A stretch of DNA of 64,000 bases from Anastrepha obliqua (GCF_027943255.1 NC_072893.1:39392001-39456000); one strand, 5' to 3'. Shown: positions 42,047-54,515, numbered from the stretch's first letter. Made by a program: numbers and translations. The notes: generated from the letters alone by a model not told the origin.

Positions 42047-42465
42047 GTAGTCCTTATTGTCCTTGTTGCTTGGACGAAGAAGAGACGGTCCAACATGTGG
42101 CTTTCTATTGTAGCAGGTTCATTAATGAACGCGATGACCTAGCAAAAACAACTGGTGTGTTTCTGACGCCAAATAACCTAGTTCCACAAATGCTTGAATG
42201 AAAAATGGAGGGCAGTGCAAATTGTTGCAACTTATCGTGGAACTTCGCAACATTGATTGGAGGCGAAGGAACCACAATTGTCGCATTGATAGAATGCAGC
42301 AAGACGAACAGTAGACGATTGAGCTTATTGCTCACGATGGCCTCCAGACGTAATTACCAAAACGGTATCTCTGTAGGATGAACCGTCGGACTTGTGGTGC
42401 TTTTAGTGGAGTTAAAGTCCCACACTGACTAAGGCTTTCGATTGCTTTTACATCTCGTTAAAAAA
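42046..42465 (+). pseudogene. R1-like non-LTR C-terminal fragment
   Basis: The plus strand reads CPCCLDEEETVQHVAFYCSR (about 42058-42120), the CX2C-H-C knuckle of an R1-type C-terminus. It is followed by FINERDDLAKTTGVFLTPNN and LVPQMLE to a stop at 42199, with a decayed tail and a 3' untranslated region ending in an A run before the right-hand AAGTT tract. The RT is absent. Confidence 0.75.
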
Positions 42466-42625
42466 AAGTTAAGTTAAGTTAAGTTGAGTTATTCTAACTA
42501 ACGTTAAATTAAAGCAACTTCAGTTAAGTTAAGTTTAATTAAGCCAAGTTAAGTTATTTTAACTGAAGTTAAATTAAAGTATGTTCAGTTAAGTTCAATT
42601 AAGTTAAGCTAAATTCAACCAACCT
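42466..42625. repeat. AAGTT-rich pentamer tract, right
   Basis: Tandem and diverged GTTAA units (exact runs at 42468-42490 and 42517-42530, scattered to about 42610) continue directly from the A-rich end of the R1-like fragment. Confidence 0.8.
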
Positions 42626-44345
42626 ATATTAGTCTACACAAACGAAGCTTTTGCCTGCGAAATGTTTAAGGCAAACGGAATATATTATCCAAGATCCCTT
42701 CAGTAGATGTGGGAATGGGTGTACCTGCAATGACCAACAATGACCAAATATTTCCCAAAAGCAACCACGTGCTGCTCTTGTAATGAATTCAGAAGTAGGA
42801 TTACGGTTTTCCCAAAAAATGCAACTATCGCCTACATCTTGAGCTTTTCAACACCAAGTTAAGAAATTTTATATTTTATTTTATTTTTACTAAAAAAACG
42901 CTTCACTTGCTAAATATCGGTATTTTTAAAAAACCGTTTGAAAGTTGACAAAAATCAGATTTACTCAGCAAAAGCTGAAGAACACGAACACGAGATTAAT
43001 ATCTCTATATTTATTGGTTTCGCGTAAGTCTGGAAGCATTTTAATTCACTGCAGAGCAAAAACTCAGCACTCATAGGAAACAGGTAAATTTTTCTCGTAT
43101 TGAAATGTCAACTACACCTTCACTAAATTCTAACCAGGCCACTTCCAGCCACTCTTTCCACTTTCATCCTACTACACAATTTTCACTGCTGCCCATCACA
43201 GCCGCGTTAATATTTCAAACCTTCAACGCGATTTTGGTGACGATTGTGTTGTCCTCAATTTTCTTTTCCCACGCTAATTGCGTTGAACAGTTAACCGGCG
43301 AACTGGTAAACTGTTGAGGGTTTGTCATTGTTTAACGATTTTATCGTTGTTGGTGCTATTTAGGTTGTGCAGTTGAGGATTAGTTGCCATCTGATTCACT
43401 TCAAACGAAATATGCCTGCTAAATCGATAGGGTTAGTACTGTAGTTGTACAGTTTTCGATTGCCATTTTCGGTTGCATTGAGTTGATTCAAATGCGCTTA
43501 TTTCTTATTTAGATCCGGTATTACATAGTAGAGCTGATTTAAAACAATATTATTAAGTTACCTCAATGGGGGGAAAAATTTAAAAAATTATATTCTGCAA
43601 CTCTGTTTAGCTTCCAATAATCTCTTTCTATCTATGAACGATTCGATGTCATTTTCGTACATTCTTCTGAAAATTGATTCGCTCAAGCGTGCAGCATAAT
43701 AAGATGTAAACTGATATAATTTTAGATTTCAGATTTATTCAGTGAGAAAAATTATTGTATAGAGTTTTTCAAGGTGAAATATATTCTGTTTTTGGTCAAT
43801 TTAAGATGTTTTTTTCAATTATGAGATTAAAATACATATATTTTTATAAAAAAAATTTGTTGGAAAATTTTTTTTACATTTTTCATATATAGTTAAAAAA
43901 AATTAAAATGAATATTTCACATACGAATCATTTAAAAAATAATAAAAATGTCAAAAGAAACCGAACACATTTCAGTTTTTAAAGCGAAAAATTTACCAAA
44001 ATCTTCAATATTGAATAAGTCTCAAAATTATATGGTACCTATTTTGTTTCAATATTTTTTCAGTTTATTTATTATAACACTCGAACCCTCAAATACGTAA
44101 ATTTTCAGAACACACATCGTAATACAGTCTTAGAGAAGCGATTTAAAAAAATATCGTAAAATTTATAAATTAAATTACAGAAGAGGCTCTAGTAAAACAA
44201 AATGTTCAACTTCCCACGCAGAACATTATATTTAAAAAAAAAATTTTGACATGCGATTGAAGAATACAGAATAAGAATTGTCATATTGTTTCTGGTCGTC
44301 GAAACGAGTTGGAAAAAATAGATATGCCAGCTAGAATAGCAAATA
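42626..44345. other. AT-rich spacer
   Basis: No RT or transposase motif. The 70-codon frame at 43105-43317 is serine- and phenylalanine-rich with a hydrophobic stretch, no recognised domain, and probably chance. Confidence 0.45.
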
Positions 44346-44349
44346 TCAT

Positions 44350-45400
44350 TTGATTAGATTAAATTTGTGGGGGGTTAGACAAGTCCAAGCAATCAGTCGC
44401 GAAGGCCACTGTACTACATCCAGCTATATTACAGTACAAAAACAGGATAGATACTATATGGGTGATACGACGGAAGCATTGGTTTCAGGTCACTCTTTTG
44501 CAAATTCTTTTAATATTGATGCATCTTAAGACATCCGAAAGAAGAAGATTATGAAACTTATCGATACTCAGTACATTGCAACCGAACAGAATAAGCCCGA
44601 TTCTAGAGACCGCCGGACAGCTACATAGAAAATGATCTGCCAGTTCTCATTTTTACGACAAGACAGGCATATTGGGTCGTCAATGATTCCTATGCTGATC
44701 ACAGGAATTGTGCCATTACAACCATCAGTACTCTCAAGACCTTCTCACTAAATTTTAGAAAAAAAGATGGAATTTTCCTATTTTGTTCTTTCACAACGCA
44801 CTTAGCTACTCTGCAGGAAGCCCAATTCAGACAATCGTCTTCTATGGGTACATCTCATTAAGTTGTCAATCCATTGTTGAATAGATGGAGAATTGACACC
44901 TAGAAAAAGTTCAGGGTCTAGTCGTATGCTCGCAGAGGTTTCATTGGTCAGTTTGTCAGCCATTTCATTTCCTGCAACACCATAATGTCCCCTTAAATAG
45001 AATAAAGTTTGTTGTGTTTTGCAACACTGTTCAGTTTTGTCTTACATTCACCGACTAATTTCGAAGAGCAGCGTAGGTTAGAAAGGGCTTTTAGTGCAGC
45101 TTGAATTTCAACATGAATTAGCCTGTAGCTACATTCAATATGGCATAGACTTCCTTTAAGAACACCGTAGCCATGTGCCCTGCAACTAAGTACTCCAGTG
45201 TCTTCCTCTAAGTAACATCCAGATTCGCTATCGTCACTGATTTTGTATCGCTCGGTGTAGAAAGTGTGCTGATATCCCGGTACTAGGTTCTCTGGTCTAA
45301 AGAATGGATCTCTATCTGAGATCAAAACATCGTAATTACTTCCCAAGCTAGTGGTATACTGAAAACTGGTGGTATATCTGAAAGTGGTCAGTATTTTCAA
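44350..45400 (-). pseudogene. Sister copy of the TAATC-tailed non-LTR element, 3' end
   Basis: The minus-strand ORF at 44993-45400 (135 codons) carries AALKALSNLRCSSKLVGECK, nearly the same as the plus-strand copy at 14.5 kb. It continues in other frames through GVAGNEMADKLTN (about 44940-44985) and a CLSC zinc-knuckle relic (about 44650-44675). The terminus reads GACTTGTCTAACCCCCCACA, then AATTTAATCTAATC (ending near 44352). Here the pentamer tail is only about two units long. The first part of RNase H is decayed, and endonuclease and RT are missing. Confidence 0.78.
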
Positions 45401-47394
45401 CGTTTAACAAATAACTAAAAAAAATTAGTTCGTCTAAAAGTAAGTAAACTGACTCTGAGTAGTAACATGTCTTGTTTTCATAGCGTCTATTGCGGAGAGG
45501 ATAGTTTGTGGCGAAAAATGTTCTCTTTTCTTGACTACTGAATACTCAGCTGAGAGTATGGGATGGGGCCAAAATTCCAAGTATAAAATAAAGTTCGGTT
45601 TGAGATCAGAAGGAGGAGTGAATGCAAAAAAGTAAATAACACTCCTAATTTTTTTCAGCAACACTTCTTTTTAGAATACTCACTTTTCTGCTTAAGTTTT
45701 GGAACAGTATTCTTTGCTCAGTGAACGTAGACTATTCACCTAGAAGATGAGGAAAACTGCGAGCTTCAAACTACCTTCTATAAATGGCCAGTAACTTTCT
45801 CATCGCCCAGTGTTAAATGCTATGCTGATATCTTAGTTAAACTAGGACTGAATACACACCACCGAGTAAACAGCAAAAATTATAGCGAGGAGGTGGTATT
45901 TACGACCTTAATGTACGAGGTGGTTAGCAATACGCTAAACTGATGCGATGAGCTAAAACCCTGCAATGCTGAGCAAGCTCCCGCTGTCAAGCTGTGTTGC
46001 GATCACTCAAGAGCAGATACTGGAAAAGTGATTTGTGACACGCCAACGGTAGATCTTTCATATGTAAAAAAATATAATTTACGCGTAGAATATCGGAGTA
46101 CGTCTGCTGAGAGATCTCCATCAACAAAAATTGAAAAAAAAAATGTTTTTTTAGAAAAACCTAGTGGAAGGTTCAGTAATTTTCCAAATGCTTACTAGCC
46201 TTATCTCAACGGTTAGTACCAAATGAATTCCGAAGTAGGAGTAGAAAAATATTTAGCGGATCCTCATAATGAGAGGCTTAAGCGATTATCGAACTCAGTG
46301 CGCGGCTTTGAGTTGGAAGCCTTTGCATCTAAGAGGCTTGTGAAAATATGTACTTCCTGTATTGCAGCCCTAGCTTCGCTATCATTTTGAACAGCCATGC
46401 CGCAAGAACAGCTTTTGGCTTTATAATAGTTACAACTTCACAGACTAAGTCAGTTGGTATACAGCTGCTCTGGTATATGTGCTAGGGTTCTGTAAGGTTC
46501 GTCGAAAGTAATGAATAAAAAGCATAGAACTCGGTGGGCTCCACTTTTAAAAGATCAATTTCAGAGATCATAAGATTCACGACATTAATTTTAATAAACA
46601 CCGAAAGCTCGGTAAATAGCCAGTGAGCTTCGAACTGCTTGACGTTTAGGGCAATGAGATCCTATTCTCACGAGAGACTACTTTGCTTTACCTAATTGCT
46701 AATATCGGGTATAAGAGCACGATTGAAACTATAAACATTGAAGTGCCCTGCAGTGCTTCTTCTCAATACAAAATTATTCCGCTTCATATCATTCCACGAC
46801 ACTCTAACTACACCAGCAAGCAAGCTGAAAAACAATTTGCAATAAAGTTTGATGGGGCAAAATAATGTTTTATAATTGAATTGATAGCTGCTGAAATTCT
46901 TCGAACGCACTCTTTATTTAATTTTGTTTCATTTTCTGCGTACACAACTATAGAAAATAGTAACGAAGAAGTGAAAACAATTTGAAAGAATTCTACATTA
47001 TATTGAGTTACGATGCACGAATAGCGCCAACCAACCAAAGCGAAAAGGGAAGTGAGCGGAAAATACACATGTCGAAAGAAGATTCAATGGGGGACTATAT
47101 TGCCTTTCAAATAACAACAGCAAATTGCATTGAATAACTAGTTACCGCATAAGCTGAGGATGTGCCGGTGCGGTGGACTGCGCACCCGTTGAACAGTGTA
47201 ACACTGGTGGCCAAAATTACTGAAATGAAATGTTGGAAATTAGAAAATCTAATTGCGTAATGTTTTTTAAATACATATATTCAGTTAAATATAACTCAGA
47301 AATGTGGAGAAAAGGGATGAACAATCTAAAAGTTACACAATAAAACTTTGACTTAGAAACTGGAAGTGTTGGATGTCTAAGTAAGGATGTTTAA
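45401..47394. other. Unassigned; possible old retroelement debris
   Basis: No clear motif. A minus-strand stretch near 46310-46420 has wording that loosely recalls an RNase H core (AVQNDSEARAAIQ), but I would not call it. ORFs at 46683-47068 are short and overlap on opposite strands. Confidence 0.35.
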
Positions 47395-48760
47395 GATAAA
47401 ATTCTTCTTCTTGATTGGCGCGAGTTTAACAAAGTGCGCAAGTCGTTCCTTTCTCGTCTTAACCGGCGTAAGTTGGAAGCACCAAGTGAAGCCAAGTCCG
47501 CCTCCACCTGATCATTCCAACGTAGAGGAGGCCTTCCTCTTCCTCTGTTACTATACTTTCAGAGCCAGAGAGTTTGTATCCATTCGGACGACATGACCCA
47601 ACCAACAAAGCCGCTGGATCATTTTTCGCTGCACTATGCCTATGTTGCCATAAAGCTGATTCAGCTCATTGTTCCATCGCCTATGATACTCGCCGTCACC
47701 AACGAGCAAAGGCCCAAAAATGAACCACAGAATCCTTCTCTCAAGCACTCCAAGAAACGCCTCATCGGATGTTGTCATCGTCCAAGCTTCTGCGCCATAC
47801 GATATGACCTATTATCCTCATAGCACTATACATTTTAGTTTTGTTTGTCCAGAGAGAACTTTACTACTCATTTGCCTACTTCCTCCAAAGTAGTACTTGC
47901 TGGCAAGAGAGACACTTTTTCAGGTCCTAAATAAACAAAGTCTTTTGCAACCTCGAAATCATAACTGCCAACAGAGACGTGGGTGTGTTGACTCTTTGTT
48001 TGATGGCAGGAGGTACTTCGTTTTTCCCTCGTTCACTACCAGACCCATTCGCTAAGCTTCTTTATACAGTTAAAAAAAAGGCTCTTATGTAAGAGACCGA
48101 TGGTGTCAACATCATCGACATCCGCCAGAAATTGTACGCTCTTATTAAAAATTGTGCTGAGTGATTCACGAGCACGAGCTCACGCGATCTTTTCCAGCAT
48201 CAGGTTAAAGAAGTCAGTTGGCAGCGAGCCACCCTTTCTGGAACCTTGTTTGGGGTCAAACGGTTCGGAGAGGTTCTTCCCAATTTTGACGGTGCTGCTG
48301 GTATTGAGCAACGTTATCTTGCATAGCCGTATTAGTTTTGCGGAGATACACCAAATTCAGACGTCGCGGCATATAGGCAACTCCTTTTCATACTGTCAAT
48401 TGCAGCTTCGAAATCGAACAAAATATAGTGTGTGTCGATTCTCCTTCTATGCGTATTTTGCCAAGACTTGGAGGATGGTTCCATGTGACGGAGGATGGGT
48501 TCATTTGTAGAAGCCCACTCAAGTGTCCACTGATTGCCATTCACTTGGGAGTGGCCAGGATGATTCTTCTGCATGCGGCCCAAGCAGCTTACAATATCCG
48601 TGCTTTGCCCAAGTATCTCTCTGTGTTACCCCCGAACATCAGCTTTGACTTCGTTGCTAGTGTTCTTTTGACGTCTGAACGCCTACTGCATAGACCTTAT
48701 CACCAGCTTACATTAGAAAACCGCATCTTCCTCCATCCTCCTCATGTTTTTTATTAGCTC
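47395..48760 (-). pseudogene. RTE/R4-like non-LTR reverse transcriptase relic
   Basis: On the minus strand the motif A region reads YILFDFEAAIDSMKRSCLYA (about 48365-48430), then SEFGVSPQN, a decayed catalytic box FLADVDDVDTIG where YADDIDIIG would be expected (about 48095-48135), and the C-terminal SDEAFLGVLERRILWFIFGP with RWNNELNQLYG (about 47650-47780). RLCWLGHVVRMD (about 47595-47630) and GRGRPPLRWNDQVEADLASL (about 47470-47550) complete the protein. Several shifts and stops occur between these blocks. This is the same general type as the relic at 2290-3640. Confidence 0.78.
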
Positions 48761-49660
48761 GAGCCGAGGAGACATTTCCATAGCGTCAATTGACGCGCTC
48801 TCTTTTGTACGGATCGTTTCTGTGTTACCATTCGCTGGGATGGGAGTGACGTTCTGCTGCTGCTTGTAGCCCTTCAATGGCGTTATTGGGAGCATCCTTC
48901 ATCTGAATGCTGATGTTATTGTGCCAGTTGCTGTTTGCGTGGCTACCAGCTCTGACATTTTTGAACTCAATGCGGCCTGAACCGCTTCCAGCTGCATTAA
49001 GGATTGGTGCGTTGTTTGCCGGCGGGGATCTTAACAGTACGCTAATTTTCATTTCGACTATCTCTGAATCCTTCAACTGTTTTTTGTTCCGTTGTTTGTT
49101 TTTGATTGTGTGTATTCATTATCAATTCTGCTGAGTCCAGACTTCAGGCCACTATCCTTACACGAAAGTGCAGTTCTAAGTGCCCCCATGGTTATCTATG
49201 CGAGCAGGGAGGCCATGGGAAGGTTGACTTTACGCTTCATGGGTAATAGAGTTCAGAGCCAGGAAAGGAACTAATTAGGATTTTCCAATTGAGCCTACAC
49301 CACCAACTTAATGGTGACACGTAAAGAACGTACCCAAAGGCTTGCCAGAGTTTTAACGGGATGGAGGCGATTGTAGCATTGGCCTACCAGCCATTTCGGT
49401 GAGGTGTCACCCTCCTGTACTGAGGTGATATTACTTTCACCAGACCATACACTTCACAATCTTACGGTATTTTCCAGTAAACCGTAATCAGGATCTTACT
49501 GGTCTCGATCCTGATGAGCTTTACAGACTTGCCGCTGAACGTACTGAGTGTATATAAGGCCTTACGAGCCGAGCCCCTTCCTCTCCTGCCGGATTTTAGT
49601 CGCCTCTTACGACAGGTATCCCTTACTGCGGATGTATTCTTTTCGCCAACCCGCTGGGAT
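48761..49660 (-). other. 5' leader and first-ORF region of the minus-strand non-LTR element
   Basis: Read on the minus strand, the right end carries GCGGGTTGGCGAAAAGAATA (about 49635-49654) followed by CTGTCGTAAGAGGCGACTAA (about 49600-49619). I recognise this as a leader sequence common at the 5' end of non-LTR elements in flies. The middle holds small open frames (48713-48895 and 48825-49076, minus strand) with no certain motif, where a nucleic-acid-binding first ORF would be expected. The endonuclease region between here and the RT has been lost. This suggests an internally deleted copy that still has both ends. Confidence 0.6.
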
Positions 49661-51485
49661 TACTGTTAAATTCGTGAAGATGGGAGCTTCAGTTCTATTC
49701 ATAGATTCAGAGATAGGCATATTAGAGGATATGCGGAGAATACATACTAACTAATGAAGTGAAAGAAGCTGATACGAAATTTGGCAGGGGTAAACTACCA
49801 GGTATACAGAACTTCAGAGCTCTTTGGAGCTCCAACAATTGTAACCGATTAAAGCAAGGCATGAATTTCTCTTACAATAACCTAAGAATATCACACAAAT
49901 TCTGGCTGGACCTTGTAGGCTGAACTATAATGTGACTGAGTTGAGTGCATGGCGGTGGAACAATTCTCACCACCTCACCTTTCGCATTGATTTTCTTGGC
50001 TTAAGGTCAACTTATACACAATTCGCATGAGAGGGCTATTCACGGGGGATCAAACTTTCCCATCTTCCAAACTTTTTTCTCCTACGGCCTAAGCTTAAGC
50101 GAGGAAGTTACACTGTGCATCGTTGCGCATTCACTTGAAAGTATGTTTGTGTGTGTGTTTATGTGCATGTGCAATGTAAAATATGCGATGCATCAAACTG
50201 CAGCCATGAAGTTGTCGTATTATTTGCCCGAAGCTGAACTTAGTGCTTAACAGAATGCTGATGATGGTGTGAGTTAGTGTACGAACACACACACAATTAC
50301 CAGCTTACCAGCGGCAAAGCGAAGTAGCAGCGAAATAAAGGAGGCTTAAGGAGTATACTTATAGTTTATTTCATGAAGGCAAAGTTCAAGATGTGCTTAC
50401 CCAAAGTAATCACATGAGAAATAACATTTCCACAGAGGCAAGTGCAGAGGCAAGTGCAGAGGCAGAGGCAGAGGCCGAGGCATTCGTTGCGGCAACTCGC
50501 GAAACAAACGACTATTTAGCCACGGCACTCGCATTCAAGCAGCTTTGCGTAGTAGCAAAGTAAATGTCTGAAAAAGGGGCAGGGTCTTTAAACGAAAACG
50601 ATTGCTGCCGCCAGTTCGCTACAACAATTTTTTACATCACTGTGGCTGGGTTACTGCCACTTTAGCTGCCTGCAAACTAACTTTTGCCACACACTTTTGT
50701 TGCTTCCGCTTGCATTACCTGGTTTTCATAAATTGCAAACAATATTTGAAACATTTTTATCATAATACTCTCATTTCGTGTTCGTTACACTCTTGCGTTT
50801 TTTTATTATTTGCGCCTTGCAATATTTTGATTGTTCTTGTTGAGATTTTTGTTCACGTTGTATAAAGTAAGGAAGGTTTGATGGTACAGTGGAGAGCTTG
50901 TTTAAGTACAGCAAAATGATGCCTCGTTATGAAAATAAAAACAAAGCCATAATAGTCTGTAATAACAAAAATGTGTAAGTTGAAATTGCGTATGAAGCTC
51001 TTCTGCCGTTCACACTCTCTTTCTCTTTTTATAGCCCTCATTTTTTCGATTTTACACTTTTCTCGGTAATTCGGTTCGAAACATTGTGACAGTCTCGTTA
51101 TCGTTACAACCCATCATTGACTGACGCACGCCAAAGTGACGCCTCAAAGTCGTTATAAAGTGTCAATAAAAGTGCGTGTGTGTGTGCATGGGGTACATTG
51201 CCTTGTGAGGAAATTCACCGATTCAGAGCACACAAATATTATATATCAAAAATCTGTCAACCATAGAAAAAATATTGAAAAATATAAGCATAAAAACACA
51301 TAAGCCGGAAAAATAATTTTCTTGCACTAAAAATTTTTAGAAAATTTTTGGAGGTTCACAAAGCATATTACCCACCAGGGCATTCCTGAATGAATAGAAT
51401 ATCATTAATTATGAATAGCTGCATAATAGAAAAAGAGGTGAATGCAAAAAAACTAGTGTCATCTATATGTTAAGTCCGGGACTTT
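49661..51485. other. Spacer without recognised genes
   Basis: ORFs up to 87 codons without motifs. A small GAGGCA-like tandem stretch lies at about 50435-50478. It may be single-copy DNA. Confidence 0.45.
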
Positions 51486-51930
51486 TCAAATTCCAATCAC
51501 TCTTGTATTTTCTGAGCCCCAAATCCGACAATTTTGCTTGTTGACGAGGCCACCGAGGTGGAAATGGACCTCATCACTTAGGATGATTTTTCGATTGAAT
51601 TCCGGATCATTTTCAGGCATTTCAACGACCCAATCAGCAAAGACATGACGTTGTTGATAATCGGCAGGCTTGAGTTCTTGTATTAACTGCACTTTATAAG
51701 CCGCAAGACCCAAATTTTTATGCCAAATACGGTGTAATGACGTTTGTGGAATGCCTAATTCCAAAGAACGACGAGGAATGGACATACCTGGGATTTCTTC
51801 AACACTTTCGGCTACAACAGCAATATTTTCGGATGTTCTTGAGCGACGTGCACGGATTTTATTCTCCACATCACTAACTTGTCCCAACAGCTCAAATTTT
51901 TCACCAAATTGTATTGCGGTCCGACAAGGT
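51486..51930 (-). pseudogene. rosa-like transposase N-terminal half, inverted
   Basis: A 133-codon open minus-strand frame (51486-51887) plus a short upstream continuation encodes the DNA-binding and first catalytic part: KFELLGQVSDVENKIRARRS, SIPRRSLELGIPQTSLHRIW (HTH), LIQELKPADYQQRHVFADW, and IILSDEVHFHLGGLVNKQNC (first acidic block). It ends CRIWGSENTRVI next to 51486. The remainder of the protein is on the opposite strand starting at about 51925, with RVIV overlapping the same point in the protein. The two halves therefore form one interrupted gene with its first half flipped. Confidence 0.82.
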
Positions 51931-52463
51931 GCAAGAGTTATTGTTGCACAGCCTCTCTATCCTCAACGTGTGACGGTTTGGTGCGGTTTATGGTCCGACG
52001 GAATTATTGGACTTTATTTTTTCGAAAATGAAGCTGCAGCAACAATTACGGTGAATGGATTGCCCTATCGAACGATGATTAACGATTTTTGAAGGCCGGA
52101 ATTGATCTGGACAACGTTTATTTTCAACAAGAGGGCGCTACGTGCCACACAAGCAACGAAACCATTGATCTTTTATGGGAAACGTTTCCGGACAGTGTTA
52201 TCTGTCGAAGCGGTGATCACAATTGGCCAAAGAGATCTTGTGATTTAACACCTTGCGACTTTTTTCTATGGGGCCACGTGAAAGAGAAGGTCTATGCCAT
52301 CAGCCCAGGGTCGATCCAACACCTCAAAGATGGAATTCGTGAGGCTATCGAGGGAATAAAGCAGCCACTTTGCAATTCGGTTATGGAAAACTTCATGAAA
52401 AGCATATTGTCCTGTAAGCGTAGTCGTGGTGGTCATTTTCTTAATGTTATTTTCCACTATTAA
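51925..52463 (+). pseudogene. rosa-like transposase C-terminal half
   Basis: It starts ARVIVAQPLYPQRVTVWCGL (from about 51931), continues GIIGLYFFENEAAATITVNG (to a TGA at about 52090), and after a one-base shift reads DLDNVYFQQEGATCHTSNET, NWPKRSCDLTPCDFFLWG and HVKEKVYAISPGSIQHLKDG to the terminal SRGGHFLNVIFHY. The last catalytic D (LTPCDFF) is present at the DD41D distance. The second acidic residue is E instead of D (QQEGATCH), and a frameshift lies just before it. The 5' half of the same gene is inverted on its left. Confidence 0.85.
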
Positions 52464-53195
52464 CGGCATACCTTCCTCTTTATAATGAAATAAACATCCG
52501 ATCATTTATGTTAAAAAATTGCATTGTTCTATGAATATCAAAATAACACCACTTGTTTGAAAACGCTTTATTTTGCATACATCTCGAACTGGTCATTTTG
52601 TAACTGGTGCAATTCTAGTCTCGCGAGCTAGTAGAACTTGTTCCATCAGATACCAATTTATGAACTGGAAGATCTGTTGGATATTTTGATTTCTTACTAA
52701 AGGGTATATGTCCATACACACATACATAGGCAGTTTATTTCAATTTAATACTTTGCGGTTTGTCTTCTGTTAAATTTTCGTGGAAAAATAAATCGCATGT
52801 TAAATATTCAATTCCTTGTTTTTGTCAATTTCTTTTCTTGTGCGTATTATTTTTGCACACTTTTCACTTTCTGATTTATGATAATAAGCCAGGAACTTTC
52901 GCTGTTGGCAAGTTGCAATTCAGCTTATTGTTAAATGTTGCGAAAGTTGGTAATGATGCAGAAGAACTATGGGAATTTTTGAAATGAAAAATAAAATGCA
53001 TACGTAACTATAAGGAAATGCAATTTGATAGAAAATATTCATTCTTGAATCAGCATAAATTACTTATATATAAAATAATACCGGAAAATGAGGTATTCTT
53101 GAAAAATCCTACAAGAAATGGAGTGTCGTGAATGAGAATAGGCAACATTGTTTGGCAAAAAATGTACCTTTTCCCTTCTTTTTTATGCTTTCTGG
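52464..53195. other. Spacer without recognised genes
   Basis: AT-rich, with a 75-codon chance frame at 52760-52987 and no motif. A pair of ITRs for the rosa-like element to the left could not be found. Confidence 0.45.
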
Positions 53196-53360
53196 TATAT
53201 ATATATATATATATATATGTAGTTGGCGCGTACACCCTTTCTGGGTGTTTGGCCGAGCTCCTCCTCCTATTTGTGTCGTGCGTCTTGATGTTGTTCGACA
53301 AATGGAGGGACCTACAGTTTCAAGCCGAATCCGAACGGCACATATTTTTATAAGGAGCCT
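53196..53360 (-). repeat. tRNA-derived SINE, copy 5 (3' part)
   Basis: Starts at a (TA)n tract (53196-53218), then the shared 3' end (GTTGGCGCGTACACCCTTTC on the plus strand) and the first part of the body (GGAGGGACCTACAGTTTCAA near 53303). It breaks off near 53360 before the B-box region. The TA tail sits at the same position as in copy 1. Confidence 0.8.
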
Positions 53361-53929
53361 TTTCATCTAAATCTAAAAATGCTAACATCGATAACTGCAC
53401 TCTAGAAAGCATTTCTGTACTGTGCAGAATGAAAATGTTTTCATGAACTACGAAACCTTTCGTTTAATCTGGTTTGTCTCACAGAGCACACACAATTTGG
53501 CACTACTATCACTATCACTCATATGTCTTGTCACTATATGTTACTATAGTCATATGTCTTGGATCACAGCAGGATGTAGTGTCTCATTCTCAGTTGGATA
53601 CACTCAGGCAATCTTTGCCAATGACTGAATTTGCTTCAATTGCTGGAAGCTGCAATTTTATCCTACTTTTGAACGGCAGAAGGCACTTTTATGAGAAATT
53701 ACTTCATGGCGGGAATTCGGTTCAATGATTTTCATTACCCGTTCAGCGGCGTAAAACATGTGACCTCATTTAATCGCATATGTCCAGAGTACAGGATTGC
53801 CAATATTAGACGGACCCATCTGGCAACCCTGTATCTTTTGACAGAGACGTCAGATCGCTTAATGACATACCGCGTTGGAAGCGTCAGTCCAAGTCCAGCA
53901 CACGCCACGCGAGCGCTCCCAAACTGTTG
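53361..53929. other. Spacer; possible 5' flank of a transposon
   Basis: No gene motif. The last 150 bp, just before the transposase N-terminal scrap, could be its untranslated leader. Confidence 0.4.
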
Positions 53930-54225
53930 AAATTTTCATTCAACAAAAGAAGTCAATTGTGAAAACTCAACGTGCGTATAAAAAATTAAATAATGTGAAA
54001 AGTGTACGAAATGTTTTCGACTAGTGATGCTCTTTCTAATCCAAAGAGGCCAAATCAAAACCGACCAAGGCGATCGGATGAGAATATTATTCTTGTTGCC
54101 TGCGGACAAGCCTCGTCGATTGGAAAGGGCCCAAAGAGTCATCGAAATCCGTCGGGTCCGTCGAATATGGGCAACCATGTAATTAGCGCAATTTTGGACG
54201 ACGAATTGGTAGTAACGTTCCAACA
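53930..54225 (+). pseudogene. Transposase N-terminal scrap (rosa/mariner-like)
   Basis: The plus strand reads VEIFIQQKKSIVKTQRAYKK (about 53928-53990), resembling the first helix-turn-helix of rosa/mariner-like transposases. In a shifted frame, KRPNQNRPRRSDENI (about 54045-54090) sits where these proteins have an RPR-RS-ENI hinge. The remaining 130 bp decay. It ends where a SINE begins. No catalytic residue is included. Confidence 0.5.
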
Positions 54226-54515
54226 TACTTGGGCGAGCTCTTCCTCCTATTTTTCGTATGCGTCTTGATGTTGGTCCACAAATGGAGCGATCTACAGTTT
54301 CAACCCGACTCCAAATGGCAGATATTTTTTATGAGGAGGTTTTTCATGGCAGAAATACCCTCGGAGGTTTGCCATTGCCTGCCGAGGGTTGGTCGCTAAT
54401 AGAAAAAACTGTTTCTTCATTTAGGGATTTCACCGAGATTCTAACCTACGTTATCTCTGAATTCCGAATGGTACTCACGCACCAACCCATTCGGTTACGG
54501 CGGATTGTAATATCA
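54226..54515 (-). repeat. tRNA-derived SINE, copy 6
   Basis: Almost complete on the minus strand. The head has A-box TAACCGAATGG (54487-54497) and a damaged B box (GGTTAGAATC), with the whole body down to GAGGAAGAGCTCGCCCAAG at about 54233. No TA tail is present. It follows a transposase scrap. Confidence 0.8.

Noticed and set aside
46240..46460. RNase H-like wording on the minus strand
   Set aside because: Only a short, loose resemblance; no second motif or neighbouring RT supports it.
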